Shown: positions 37,327 through 46,992, counted from the stretch's first letter. The stretch is 64,000 nt of DNA from Nitrosomonas eutropha (GCF_900116685.1 NZ_FPBL01000003.1:164955-228954); one strand, 5' to 3'. Notes: generated by a model not told the origin, from the letters alone. A program made the numbers and translations.

Positions 37327-37469
37327 AGAACCTGTTCAAGGTCTTGATCAAGGAACGCGGTGCAAGGCAAAATTGAACGAGAAAGCAGAGCATACTTGAA
37401 GTGTATGTGCATTTTGAATTCAATTTCAACGCCGTAATACACCTCTCAGTGAGATATTGAACAGGTTCT
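37327..37469. repeat. 143 bp inverted-repeat element (MITE or REP-like)
   Basis: Termini AGAACCTGTTCAA and TTGAACAGGTTCT form perfect 13 bp inverted repeats. Taking GAACC...GGTTC as the ends leaves TCA on both sides, a possible 3 bp target duplication. A short internal CATAC/GTATG hairpin is near the middle. There is no coding capacity. It resembles dispersed non-autonomous elements of Betaproteobacteria, from memory only. It lies between the convergent ABC exporter and RND operon ends. Confidence 0.65.
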
Positions 37470-37482
37470 CAGAGTGAAACTT

Positions 37483-40400
37483 TTACTGCTGCGTCACCGG
37501 AGGAGGATCAAATCGGCGATACAGCACGGGTAACACCACCAGCGTAAGTAATGTGGAAGTAATCAACCCGCCGATTACCACAATGGCGAGGGGCCGCTGT
37601 ACCTCTGAACCCGGTCCAGTTGCAAACAGGAATGGAACCAGCCCAAGCATCGCTACGGTAGCTGTCATCAGCACTGGACGAAAACGCTGCTCACATCCTC
37701 TGATGACAGCGTCCTTGACACTGACGCCTTCATCGCGCAACTTCCGGATATAGGAAATCAGCACCACCCCGTTCAGCACCGCTATTCCCCACAATGCGAT
37801 AAAACCAACCGAAGCTGGTACCGACAAATACTCACCGGTAACAAACAGGCCGAATACGCCACCTATTGATGCAAATGGCAGTACCAGAATAATCAGAGCT
37901 GCCAGTTTGATAGAGTTGAACAGCATGAACAACAAAAAGAAAATGGCAGCAATCGTTACAGGAACGATAATCGAAAGTGTATTCATCGCACGCTCCATAT
38001 TCTCAAACTGCCCGCCCCATTCGAAAAAATAGCCATCCGGCAGTTTTACCTCCTTAGCAATCCGCTCCTGTACCTCTGCCACAAAGCCGCCTAAATCACG
38101 GCCTTCAACGTTTGAACCAACTACTACACGGCGCTTGGCATTTTCACGTGAAACTTGCGCCGGACCATCAACAATGCTGATATTAGCAACGGTATACAAA
38201 GGCACGGTCACTCCATCCGGCGCGCGCAACAATAGATTACGGATACTCTCGATGCTATCACGGAAATGTTGTGGAAAACGCACTACAATAGAAAAACGTC
38301 GCTCACCCTCGTACAAAATACTTACTTCACGGCCACCTACAGCAGTCTCAATCAGCTCGTGCACATCAGCAACATTGATGCCGTTACGCGCAATGGCGTT
38401 ACGATCAATATCAATAGTCAGCGACTGCTGACCGGAAAGGCGTTCGATCCGGATATCCTGTGCTCCGGGGACAGTACGCAGGATGCGGGCGATCTGTTCT
38501 GACAGCTCGCGTAATTTATCCAGGTTATCCCCAAAAATTTTTACGGCAATTTCAGAGCGTACACCGGTCACCATTTCATCCACTCTTTCCGCAATCGGTT
38601 GCGACAGAACAATATTGACACCAGGCAGTACTTCCAGCAATTTTCGGATATCATCATCCACTTCGTCTTGGGTTCGCCCGGAATTGGGATCCAGCGTCAC
38701 CATCGGATCAGATTCATTCTGCCCGGCTGGATCAGCAGGTGATTCACCCCGTCCCAGCTTGGATACGACACTTTTCACCCCCGGCACCTGTGAGATAGCC
38801 TTCATTGCTTCCATTTCCATTTCAATTGCTTCAGACAGAGAAATCGAAGCCACCCGGTTAATCTGCGGTGTTAATGCACCTTCCTGCAAGGTAGGAATAA
38901 ATGATTTCCCCAGAAATGGAAACAACATGAAAGACAGCAACAGCAACCCCAGTGCGGTGATAACTGTGACTCCCCCTCTCTTAAGAGCAGTGTTAAGCAG
39001 GGATCGATAGGCTTTCTTCAATCCGGCAATGACCCAGGTATCATGTTCAGCAGTCCCGCCCTTCAGAACATAGGCACAAAGTACCGGAGACAAAGTCAGC
39101 GAAACGATCAGGGAAATCGCCAGGGCAATCGCAATCGTAAAGGCCAACGGGCTGAACAATTTGCCTTCCATACCCTGTAGCGTCATCAGTGGCAGGAAAA
39201 CCAGAATAATAATACAGATCCCGAAAATTACCGGCGTCCCTACTTCGGCCACAGCTTCACCAATAGCATGCGTGCGTGACTCACGAGCACTGTCGCTATG
39301 GCCCAGCCGATGAAAGACATTCTCCACCACGACTACGGTCGAATCAACCATCAATCCGATTGCAATTGCAAGCCCGCCCAGCGACATCAGATTGGCGGAG
39401 ATACCTTGATGATTCATCACCATGAATGTCAGCAAGGGCGTAACTACCAATGTTGCCACTACGATCAGACTGGAGCGCACATCTCCCAGAAAGATGAACA
39501 GTACGATAATAACCAGAAAAATACCTTCCATCAGCACTTTGCTGACTGTCCATAAAGCAGCATCAACCAAGTCAGTCCGATCATAATATGGAACAATCTG
39601 CAATCCATCCGGTAACAGATTTTGTTCATTGATCTCGGCTACTTTTGCCTTGACTCGCCCTACGATCTCCTTGGCATTTCCGCTCCTTATCATCAACACG
39701 ATTCCGGAAGCAGATTCCGTATATCCGCCCTTGATGATGGCCCCTGCTCTCACTTCCGTGCCTAGTTTCACTTCCGCAACATCACGCACGAACACGGGTA
39801 CACCACGCTCCTCGGACAACACAATATTGCCGATATCCTGCAGTGTACGGATCAGCCCAACGCCCTTGACGAGGTACTGCTCACTGCCTGTCGGCAGAAT
39901 CCCGCCACTGGCATTGGCATTGTTTTCTGCAATGGCTTTTTCTACCTGCTCCAATGTCAAGTCATAGTGACGCAGCTTATTGGGATTCGTCAGCACATGA
40001 TATTGCTTGACGTACCCACCTTGAGAATTGATTTCCGCCACCCCGGGAATTGAACGCAACATTGGCCGGACAATCCAGTCCTGCACAATGCGCCGCTTAG
40101 TCAGCTCTTCCACGGTCAGCGCTCGTTCCCCGTCATCGGGATGATCTATCGTGTATTGATACACCTCGCCCAATCCTGTGGAAACCGGACCCAAACGCGG
40201 CGTAATTCCGGCTGGCATTTTACTGGCCACTTCCAGCAACCGCTCCATCACCAGTTGCCGAGCAAAATAAACATCAGTTGCATCGGTAAATACCAGTGTA
40301 ATGATAGATAAGCCGCTCTTGTTCAAAGAACGCATTTCCTCCAGTCCGGGCATCCCGGTCATAGCAATTTCCAGTGGAATAGTCACCAGCCGCTCTATTT

Positions 40401-40578
40401 CCTCCGGACTGCGGCCGACCGCCTCGGTTGCAATCTGCACCTGAACATTGGTGACATCCGGGAAAGCATCAACCGACAAACGCTGTGCTGCATACAGACC
40501 AAATCCCATCAGAATCAGTGCAACCACGATGACTACCAAACGCTGCGCCAGCATGGCGCGTACCAGAGAAATAATCAT
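37483..40578 (-). CDS. Heavy-metal efflux RND pump, inner-membrane subunit (CzcA/CusA type)
   Basis: A 1031-residue RND transporter with twelve transmembrane helices and two large periplasmic loops. The proton-relay helix IV contains GLMVDSTVVVVENV, with the key Asp near residue 412 followed by the conserved Glu-Asn. The pattern is of the heavy-metal efflux class. It is closer to the CusA-like G-x-M-V-D form than to the CzcA D-F-G form, but I do not assign the metal. It pumps cations out of the periplasm through the outer membrane with the two subunits encoded upstream. It is the last gene of the operon, 2 bp after the adaptor gene. Confidence 0.93.
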   Translation of the reverse strand: MIISLVRAMLAQRLVVIVVALILMGFGLYAAQRLSVDAFPDVTNVQVQIATEAVGRSPEEIERLVTIPLEIAMTGMPGLEEMRSLNKSGLSIITLVFTDATDVYFARQLVMERLLEVASKMPAGITPRLGPVSTGLGEVYQYTIDHPDDGERALTVEELTKRRIVQDWIVRPMLRSIPGVAEINSQGGYVKQYHVLTNPNKLRHYDLTLEQVEKAIAENNANASGGILPTGSEQYLVKGVGLIRTLQDIGNIVLSEERGVPVFVRDVAEVKLGTEVRAGAIIKGGYTESASGIVLMIRSGNAKEIVGRVKAKVAEINEQNLLPDGLQIVPYYDRTDLVDAALWTVSKVLMEGIFLVIIVLFIFLGDVRSSLIVVATLVVTPLLTFMVMNHQGISANLMSLGGLAIAIGLMVDSTVVVVENVFHRLGHSDSARESRTHAIGEAVAEVGTPVIFGICIIILVFLPLMTLQGMEGKLFSPLAFTIAIALAISLIVSLTLSPVLCAYVLKGGTAEHDTWVIAGLKKAYRSLLNTALKRGGVTVITALGLLLLSFMLFPFLGKSFIPTLQEGALTPQINRVASISLSEAIEMEMEAMKAISQVPGVKSVVSKLGRGESPADPAGQNESDPMVTLDPNSGRTQDEVDDDIRKLLEVLPGVNIVLSQPIAERVDEMVTGVRSEIAVKIFGDNLDKLRELSEQIARILRTVPGAQDIRIERLSGQQSLTIDIDRNAIARNGINVADVHELIETAVGGREVSILYEGERRFSIVVRFPQHFRDSIESIRNLLLRAPDGVTVPLYTVANISIVDGPAQVSRENAKRRVVVGSNVEGRDLGGFVAEVQERIAKEVKLPDGYFFEWGGQFENMERAMNTLSIIVPVTIAAIFFLLFMLFNSIKLAALIILVLPFASIGGVFGLFVTGEYLSVPASVGFIALWGIAVLNGVVLISYIRKLRDEGVSVKDAVIRGCEQRFRPVLMTATVAMLGLVPFLFATGPGSEVQRPLAIVVIGGLITSTLLTLVVLPVLYRRFDPPPVTQQ

Positions 40579-40580
40579 CG

Positions 40581-41744
40581 CTATTCCAGATCCTTGCGTT
40601 TACGCTCGTTATTCAGATGGAAGGCTCCCTTCACAATAATCAGCTGATCTGGTGTTAATCCTTCCAGAACAGGCCTCATCTGATTAACTAGTTCATCCAA
40701 CTTCACTTGGGTTAATGTGAAACCGCCATCTTCTCGGGCGACAAATACGTGATCTTCATTATGCTCACGCACCACTGCGCCTTCCGGGATGACGAGACGT
40801 TCACGCGCATGCTCATCAATATGAACCGTAGCCAGCATATCCGGCTTTAGCTTACGCTCAGGATTATCCACCTCAGTACGGACAGTAACTGTCCTCGTCA
40901 ACGGATTAACAATATCGGATACGAAAATGATAGTCCCGTCAAAACTTGTATCACCCAGTGCCGGCACACGAACTTCCACATGTTGCCCCTGCTCGACAAA
41001 ATGCGCAGCGTATTCCGGAACATCCCCCACCACCCACAGCTCAGATAAATCAGCCAGAGTAAATAATTGATCCGATGGCTGCACTACTTGTCCAAGTGCT
41101 ACATTACGCACAATAACCGTGCCACTGCGCGGAGCAGTAATCACAACAGATGGAAGAATCTGCCCACGGCGGGTCAGATCTTGTATTGCCTGATTGTTTA
41201 CTCCCAGTAAAAGTAATTGATCCTTGGCCGCACTCAGTTCAGCATTTGAAACCTGCGATTCCGATTCTCGGCGCTGCAGCTCGGCGGCACTAATGACATC
41301 CTCAGTGAACAGCTGTCTGGCACGCATGGAAGCACGCTCTGCCAGAACGGCCAATGAATTCGCACGAAGATAAGCCAATTGCGCCTGTACTAATTCCGGA
41401 CTTGTAATCCTGGCCAATTTAGCACCAGCTGCGACACTATCTCCCAAATGCGCATAAACCTCGACGATTCTTCCGGTAAAACTGGCTCCCACCTGAACAA
41501 GTTTCGTCTCATTCACCTTAATCTGACCGGGAACATGCAGCTTTTCAGAGATATCAGCAAGAAACGGTTTACCGGTTTCAACTCTTTGACGCAAATCCGG
41601 CCTGAGAAAAATTGTATGGGAATCAACCGATTCCGCTTTAACATGTTTTTCTGGGGAATCCTGCTCTTCTTTGCTGCTGCAACCCGAAATAGAAAGCACT
41701 ACGAATGTAAAAACAACTGCAATGATTTGTATCTGGAAACTCAT
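40581..41744 (-). CDS. Heavy-metal efflux membrane-fusion protein (CzcB type)
   Basis: A 387-residue periplasmic adaptor. The signal ends in a lipobox (LSISGC, Cys22), so it is probably a lipoprotein. A lipoyl/barrel-sandwich half (VGASFTGRIVEVYAHLGDSV) precedes an alpha-helical hairpin (about 130-190), the second half motif and a beta-barrel region with HVEVRVPALGDTSFDG. It joins the RND pump to the outer-membrane channel. There is no histidine-rich metal-binding N-terminus like that of classical CzcB. It starts 9 bp after the outer-membrane gene. Confidence 0.92.
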   Translation of the reverse strand: MSFQIQIIAVVFTFVVLSISGCSSKEEQDSPEKHVKAESVDSHTIFLRPDLRQRVETGKPFLADISEKLHVPGQIKVNETKLVQVGASFTGRIVEVYAHLGDSVAAGAKLARITSPELVQAQLAYLRANSLAVLAERASMRARQLFTEDVISAAELQRRESESQVSNAELSAAKDQLLLLGVNNQAIQDLTRRGQILPSVVITAPRSGTVIVRNVALGQVVQPSDQLFTLADLSELWVVGDVPEYAAHFVEQGQHVEVRVPALGDTSFDGTIIFVSDIVNPLTRTVTVRTEVDNPERKLKPDMLATVHIDEHARERLVIPEGAVVREHNEDHVFVAREDGGFTLTQVKLDELVNQMRPVLEGLTPDQLIIVKGAFHLNNERKRKDLE

Positions 41745-41753
41745 TGGGAAAGA

Positions 41754-43007
41754 TTACTCCTGTGGATAATGCGCTCGCAGCCGATCTATCTCTGCTGCTG
41801 CCGTCTGCAATTCAAACTGGGCCTGCAATAATTCCGAGCGCGCATTACGCAGCACCCGTTGAGTATCCAGCACCTCGATAAAACCTCTTTCTCCCAACCG
41901 GAAAGCAGCTTCCGCCACGCGCAGCGCAGCTTTCGCTTCCTTGACGATGCCGCCTTCGAACATCTCTACCCTGCGCCTGGCAATCTCCATGGCCTGCCAG
42001 GCAGACTCCAGCAACCGGCCGATCTCGTAGCGACGATAGTCGAGTGTTTCGCGTACCCTGGCCGCATCTGAAACTGCCGCATCAACTTCACCTCGTCGCT
42101 GATAAAACAATGGGATGCGAACGCTCAATCCGGCAATATTCGATGTAAATTGCCTGTCCTGATAATTGCTGTACAGAATATCCACGGACGGGAGCACAGA
42201 AGCGCGCTCCTGATCAATACGTAAACGTGTGCGATCCTGCTCTGCTTCCAGCCGCTGAATTTCCGGGTTTGTAGCGGGTAATTCCGTACGCAACATCTCC
42301 AGTGAAGGCAATTCAACCGGATCGCCGAGTGAAGCAGCAACATCAAATTCGGCAGGCAAAGCACCCGCTGTCAATTGCAACAAGGCAATACGTGCCCGCT
42401 CTGTATTCAACAATGCTGCTTCTTTTCTGCTGGCCGCTGTCATCACCTCGGTATCGGCCCGAATCAGCTCAAATCGGGCAACTTCACCCGATTCAACACT
42501 TAGTTTGATGCGGCGTTGAATTTCTCCCATCAAATTGAAAATATCCGATTCCATTTCTGCCAAGCCACGTCGTAACAGAAATTCATAGATATGTACCCGG
42601 AGTTGTGCCGCCAGATCTGCTCGGGTCTGCTCCAGATTTGCGCGACTGGCTTCAACACCGGACTCTGCCGCCCTGATACGGGCACGTCGCACCCATGGAT
42701 TTTCCAGTGGCTGGCTGACGGTTACCTGCCGCTGCATGGAAGATGGTCCGGTATCGATCTCTGGCAGTCGCTGACTATCAGGCCCGGCCATGAAGGTTAT
42801 TTCCGGGTTGGGAAATGCCGATGCACTGGTTACTCCCGCCTGTGCAATATCAACCTGTGAACGTGCTGCCTGCAACAGGCCATTGGCCTGCAACCCCATG
42901 CGCTGAATATCTGCAACGGTATAGCTGCCACCTGCTGCCAGAACCGAACAATTCAATATAAATAAAGTCAGGCCACACAAAACCCATGAGAAAAAAATAT
43001 TACACAT
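41754..43007 (-). CDS. Outer-membrane efflux channel of the heavy-metal pump (CzcC type)
   Basis: A 417-residue TolC-family protein with two OEP repeats. The signal peptide covers about residues 1-24 (ending LAAGGSYTV). Typical segments are ARSQVDIAQAGVTSASAFPN in the first helical part and RLEAEQDRTRLRIDQERA near the second, followed by VLPSVDILYSNYQDRQ. It forms the trimeric exit duct for the pump. It is first in the operon; the 377 bp upstream should carry the promoter. Confidence 0.92.
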   Translation of the reverse strand: MCNIFFSWVLCGLTLFILNCSVLAAGGSYTVADIQRMGLQANGLLQAARSQVDIAQAGVTSASAFPNPEITFMAGPDSQRLPEIDTGPSSMQRQVTVSQPLENPWVRRARIRAAESGVEASRANLEQTRADLAAQLRVHIYEFLLRRGLAEMESDIFNLMGEIQRRIKLSVESGEVARFELIRADTEVMTAASRKEAALLNTERARIALLQLTAGALPAEFDVAASLGDPVELPSLEMLRTELPATNPEIQRLEAEQDRTRLRIDQERASVLPSVDILYSNYQDRQFTSNIAGLSVRIPLFYQRRGEVDAAVSDAARVRETLDYRRYEIGRLLESAWQAMEIARRRVEMFEGGIVKEAKAALRVAEAAFRLGERGFIEVLDTQRVLRNARSELLQAQFELQTAAAEIDRLRAHYPQE

Positions 43008-43384
43008 ACGAAAAATGATGGTTATTCATACTTCAACAACAGTACCCACATAAAGTTATCAATCACACGGATTGCACATAAAACAGTTAAATCAGCCATT
43101 TATATCGTTAGGATATCTTTTGGTTAGGTTTTCTACGAGTGATCATTACAGACAGAGTTGTAATAATCACAAGAAACATGACCAAGGTGTAGCTATCCAA
43201 TGATGTCGAGAAGTACAATACTGCAAGTGCATGATTTTGCTATCACTCCAAGGTCAAGGTGCCGACTCTGTGGAGAAGTAGCAGTGCAATATTTATCATG
43301 GCGCATCGCGAAGGAAATAAGCATTCACTATCTTATAGACCTGACATTTTGTTTCGAGAAATACAGTACGCATTCATGTGGTCT
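43008..43384. other. Upstream region of the metal-efflux operon
   Basis: 377 bp without a confident gene. It contains CACTCCAAGGTCAAGG near 43245, which resembles one half of the CCTTGACC...CCAAGGT type promoters used by MerR-family metal regulators, but the second half is not seen. A minus-strand frame ending near 43105 would encode a single hydrophobic helix (VMFLVIITTLSVMITRR) without a good start; it could be a remnant. Confidence 0.35.
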
Positions 43385-44044
43385 TTAATCAGAAGCGTCC
43401 TGATCTGATTTCCGTCTTTTTATCTGGCGTTTTTTCCACCACCATCCTGCTATTAACAACATGAGGGCCATATACCAGATGCCGTAGGTGCGCATCCATG
43501 CTTGCGGATTCTTTTTCACAAATAGCTGGATTCCAGCCAAATCGACAATCTGTGGATGCTCATGAGTTGTTTCAGTTGTCTGCAGATACAGTTTGAGCGA
43601 CAGTTCGTAACGTCCCTCTTCCTCCGGCGTGATGATCCACGACCAGTGCGTCTCATCCTGGCCGGAAAAAAATTGAGCCTGCGGCTCCGGTGGATTAATA
43701 GAAAACTCATCGCCGGTTATCCCGGCACGCATCTCAGGAAAAACCTCACCATGAATATCCTGCAATTCAGTTCCAGGAAGTGATTTCTTAACCATATCAT
43801 TGATACGCAGCGCCAGCTCTTTGGTATCCAGTCGCAGCGTGATTTCAAAAGGCTTAAATTGCTTTACCTCACGCGGCAAGGTAATTATCGAACTATCTGC
43901 AGGTAGTTTCATCATTACGAGCGGAGGAAAATGCCTCTCCCCAAACCAAGCATGCGCAAGAAAATTCATTACAAACGGAATCAATAAAACGGCTGCAATC
44001 AGAACCGGCAGAACTATACTAAAAGGGGCATCTTTTTTGTACAT
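43385..44044 (-). CDS. Membrane-anchored periplasmic protein, function unknown
   Basis: A 219-residue protein with a transmembrane helix at residues 10-30 (VLPVLIAAVLLIPFVMNFLA), a periplasmic region of about 150 residues and a second helix near the C-terminus (IWYMALMLLIAGWWW), followed by a basic tail. The periplasmic part reads like an Ig-like or beta-sandwich domain (KPFEITLRLDTKEL; EEEGRYELSLKLYLQTTE). No family was recognised. The frame is open to 44083, but AGGAGG is spaced 5 bp from ATG 44044 and touches an ATG 3 bp earlier. It is divergent from the GDPD gene. Confidence 0.7.
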   Translation of the reverse strand: MYKKDAPFSIVLPVLIAAVLLIPFVMNFLAHAWFGERHFPPLVMMKLPADSSIITLPREVKQFKPFEITLRLDTKELALRINDMVKKSLPGTELQDIHGEVFPEMRAGITGDEFSINPPEPQAQFFSGQDETHWSWIITPEEEGRYELSLKLYLQTTETTHEHPQIVDLAGIQLFVKKNPQAWMRTYGIWYMALMLLIAGWWWKKRQIKRRKSDQDASD

Positions 44045-44157
44045 CATATCCTCCTGAAACTGAATGGTTCCTGAACAGCCCATTCTTTACCGGGCGGCAT
44101 CGCAATCCAATGGGATAGAGAGTAAACTCTATCGGAAATCAAATTGACTCTTCTGCT

Positions 44158-44877
44158 ATGGCGCATAATATTCCTAGTTTCGTTGCTCATCGGGGATATC
44201 CCGCATTGTATCCGGAAAATTCCATGCCCGGAATTCAAGCAGCAATCCAGGCGGGCGCTCATTATATTGAAATTGATATTCAACTAAGCTGCCAACTTAC
44301 TCCATACCTCTGTCATGACGATAATCTCAGACGGTTAACTGGATACAATGCTTATTTAACCGAGCTGAGGGATGATGAAATCGACATACTGACGATTCCT
44401 TACCCAGACTCCACAAGATCTGCTCCGATTCCTCGCCTGGCAGAATTTTGTCAGTATTTGGTACAACACTCTCAAGTTACTGCATTTATTGAAATCAAAT
44501 CTGAAAGTATTGCCCGGCTTGGTTTGAGCAAGACGATAGCTGCAATTCTTCCAATTATTGACTCGGTGCGTGAACAATGCGTCCTGATTTCCTTCGACTG
44601 GGAAGCGATAGCGCTGATCAAATCACGTCAGATATACAGAGTTGGCTGGATTATTGAAGATTGGACAGACAAGCAGTCAACCATGGCCGCACGCCTACAG
44701 CCAGATTACTTGTTTAGCAGCATCCGTTGTCTACCTGAAAATCTGGATCAGCTCTGGCCCGGATCATGGCAATGGGTAATTTACACAGTTGATGATTACA
44801 ACACAGCGTTCGACTATGCAAAGGCCGGCATTACACTGATTGAAACCGACACTATTGGTACTTTACTTGCATCTTGA
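44158..44877 (+). CDS. Glycerophosphodiester phosphodiesterase
   Basis: A 239-residue TIM-barrel enzyme without a signal peptide, so cytoplasmic. Catalytic residues are His11 and Arg12 (VAHRGYPALYPENS), Glu20-Asn21, metal ligands Glu38 and Asp40 (YIEIDIQLS), and His53 in LCHDDN. It hydrolyses glycerophosphodiesters to glycerol-3-phosphate and an alcohol. It lies 9 bp upstream of a GlpD-like gene on the same strand. The pair could route phospholipid head-group products into central metabolism. Confidence 0.92.
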   Translation: MAHNIPSFVAHRGYPALYPENSMPGIQAAIQAGAHYIEIDIQLSCQLTPYLCHDDNLRRLTGYNAYLTELRDDEIDILTIPYPDSTRSAPIPRLAEFCQYLVQHSQVTAFIEIKSESIARLGLSKTIAAILPIIDSVREQCVLISFDWEAIALIKSRQIYRVGWIIEDWTDKQSTMAARLQPDYLFSSIRCLPENLDQLWPGSWQWVIYTVDDYNTAFDYAKAGITLIETDTIGTLLAS

Positions 44878-44886
44878 ACCGGGGCC

Positions 44887-46062
44887 ATGTCTGCAACCAA
44901 TCATTACGACCTCATAATTGTTGGAGGAGGAATTCAAGGCGTTGCTGTTGCACAAGCGGCGGCTGCACGTGGCTACAGCGTACTGGTGCTGGAAAAAACT
45001 GCTTTGGCAGCGGGTACTTCGAGCCGTTCAAGTAAATTGATTCATGGTGGCCTACGTTATCTGGAAAGTGGCCAATTCGGCCTGGTGCGGGAAAGTCTGA
45101 AGGAACGCGCAGAACTGCTGCGTCTTGCTCCTTCACTGATCAGATTGCAACCCTTTTATCTTCCTATTTACCAACAGGCATCGCGTGACTCACTAACCAT
45201 TCGTGCAGGACTCAGTCTTTACGCTCTACTGGCGGGATTCGGCAAAGGTGCCGGCTTTTGCTCCATACCCCAGAGAAAATGGGGAGAATTAGACGGCCTC
45301 TCCACGCGCGGACTCAAACATGTCTTCCAGTATTGGGATGCTCAGACTGATGATCAGGCGCTTACCCGGGCAATCATGCATTCTGCCTTATCACTAGGCG
45401 CAGAATTACGCTGCCCGGCAGAATTCACTCGTGCCAGAATTTCCGGAGACACCTGTGAAATTGAATTTTTGGAAAATAATCAGGCTTATCAATGTACGGC
45501 GAGTGTACTCATCAATGCTGCCGGCCCCTGGATCAACCAAGTAGCAGAACGCATCTCACCTCCCCCACCAGCCTACCCGATAGAGCTGGTACAAGGTACT
45601 CATCTGGTGCTAAACGGACAACTGAATAGGGGCTGTTATTACCTTGAATCACCACAGGATCGGAGAGCTATTTTTGCCTTGCCATGGAAACAACATATTT
45701 TGTTGGGTACAACCGAGACGGTATTCAAAGGAGAACCTGAGAAGGTATCTCCTCTGATGACAGAAGAGGTCTATCTGCTTGGTTGTTTTCGTTATTATTT
45801 CCCGGATCACTACATCACAATCCGGGAGCGCTTTGCCGGCCTGCGTATACTACCGGAGTCCGGGAGCACCCCTTTTAATCGCTCACGTGAAACATATCTG
45901 CAATGTGATCATCCGAAATACCCTCGGGTTGTGGGAATCTACGGGGGAAAATTGACAGTCTGCCGTGCAACGGCCCGGAAGGTTTTACACACTCTGCGTC
46001 TTTCTCTACCTGTCCGAATACCCAGAGCAGATATCTCGCAATTATCGCTTGAGCTCCCCTGA
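44887..46062 (+). CDS. glpD: FAD-dependent glycerol-3-phosphate dehydrogenase, short form
   Basis: A 391-residue flavoprotein. The FAD-binding N-terminus is DLIIVGGGIQGVAVA, followed by TSSRSSKLIHGGLRYLESGQ, the GlpD signature. C-terminal flavin contact is YGGKLTVCRATARKV. It oxidises glycerol-3-phosphate to dihydroxyacetone phosphate at the membrane. Typical GlpD proteins are near 500 residues; this one ends after the FAD domain and lacks the helical C-terminal domain. No frame shift is visible, so the short form looks natural. A related FAD oxidoreductase with another substrate remains possible. Confidence 0.82.
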   Translation: MSATNHYDLIIVGGGIQGVAVAQAAAARGYSVLVLEKTALAAGTSSRSSKLIHGGLRYLESGQFGLVRESLKERAELLRLAPSLIRLQPFYLPIYQQASRDSLTIRAGLSLYALLAGFGKGAGFCSIPQRKWGELDGLSTRGLKHVFQYWDAQTDDQALTRAIMHSALSLGAELRCPAEFTRARISGDTCEIEFLENNQAYQCTASVLINAAGPWINQVAERISPPPPAYPIELVQGTHLVLNGQLNRGCYYLESPQDRRAIFALPWKQHILLGTTETVFKGEPEKVSPLMTEEVYLLGCFRYYFPDHYITIRERFAGLRILPESGSTPFNRSRETYLQCDHPKYPRVVGIYGGKLTVCRATARKVLHTLRLSLPVRIPRADISQLSLELP

Positions 46063-46091
46063 ACTCAATTGCAACATGGATTTCCCAAAAT

Positions 46092-46424
46092 CTATTTTTT
46101 TGTAGCCTTCTCAGTTTTCTTTGTACGCCGAGTGATCTCTTCTTTGACTCCTTCCAGAAAATTACTGTTATTTTTATGTTGTTGTTTTACTTTGTACCAC
46201 ATTAAGCAGACAACACCTCCCAGCAGGATAGGTACTAAGCTTACTGGTTCAAAGCCATCAAACAGCAAAAACACGATTCCAGTTGAAACACCAAAGACAC
46301 CGAGCAACCCTACCGCATACCCTTTACGCCCGCTCCAGATTGATTGAGTATGCCTGGCACACCATGCATCGACCTCATCCCGGGTGGATATCAGTTCCTC
46401 ATCGGTCATTTTTTTAAAATTCAT
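46092..46424 (-). CDS. Small membrane protein with two transmembrane helices, function unknown
   Basis: A 110-residue protein. The N-terminal segment MNFKKMTDEELISTRDEVDA is charged. Two helices (AVGLLGVFGVSTGIVFLLF and PVSLVPILLGGVVCLMW) are separated by a short loop, and the C-terminus is very basic (RRTKKTEKATKK). AGGAGG lies 5 bp before the ATG. It converges with the glpD gene. No family was recognised. Confidence 0.75.
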   Translation of the reverse strand: MNFKKMTDEELISTRDEVDAWCARHTQSIWSGRKGYAVGLLGVFGVSTGIVFLLFDGFEPVSLVPILLGGVVCLMWYKVKQQHKNNSNFLEGVKEEITRRTKKTEKATKK

Positions 46425-46550
46425 TAGTAACCTCCTGATAAATTAGAAACAATCTCATTAATTTTTTGGCTCAGAAAAAATAACCAGAGAATTGTCGCAA
46501 GATAACGAGTTTTTCGTTTTTAGCGCCAGTTTATCCGTATATTATTTCTT

Positions 46551-46952
46551 TTATTCTGCTGAAGTATCTTCACCCGGTTTCAACCCGTTCAGCTGTTCGA
46601 TTAGCGCTCGTCTTTCATTTTCTGTTTCCTGATAGCGCGTGTAGAGTTCGTTCAGCTCATCCGTATAACGGTGTATCCTTTCGGTACGTTCCTTACGCTG
46701 TTCGGCCAAATCCTCATACTTTGGCGCTTCGCCACTGGTAATCATGTCACTTCCGGCCGGGGCGACTTGATCGTCCTGCGTGATCTCGTGGCGTCGCAAT
46801 TCCTGAAGCATTTGAAACTGCTGGAACAAAATCTGCTGCTCCTGTTGCTGTTGCGCAATGGCAGCTTCCATGTCAAGAATCTGTTTCCCATTGTCCGCTG
46901 CTGCAAATACAGACACCGGGATCAGCAGCAAACCAAGAAACAGCAGTTTCAT
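46551..46952 (-). CDS. Exported coiled-coil protein, function unknown
   Basis: A 133-residue protein with a clear signal peptide (MKLLFLGLLLIPVSVFAAA). The mature part is a Gln-rich coiled coil (AAIAQQQQEQQILFQQFQML), then an acidic hinge, then a second helical segment (DELNELYTRYQETENERRAL). The frame is open to 47021; ATG 46952 was chosen because the signal peptide starts there and it removes overlap with lpdA. It lies directly after lpdA on the same strand. A periplasmic structural role is possible. Confidence 0.72.
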   Translation of the reverse strand: MKLLFLGLLLIPVSVFAAADNGKQILDMEAAIAQQQQEQQILFQQFQMLQELRRHEITQDDQVAPAGSDMITSGEAPKYEDLAEQRKERTERIHRYTDELNELYTRYQETENERRALIEQLNGLKPGEDTSAE

Positions 46953-46992
46953 ACCGTTTATTCCCAGAAAATCCAGACCAGCATTTCGAAAA

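Noticed and set aside
43200..43388. 62-codon frame upstream of the metal-efflux operon
   Set aside because: No ribosome site, and it overlaps the end of the neighbouring gene; composition not protein-like.
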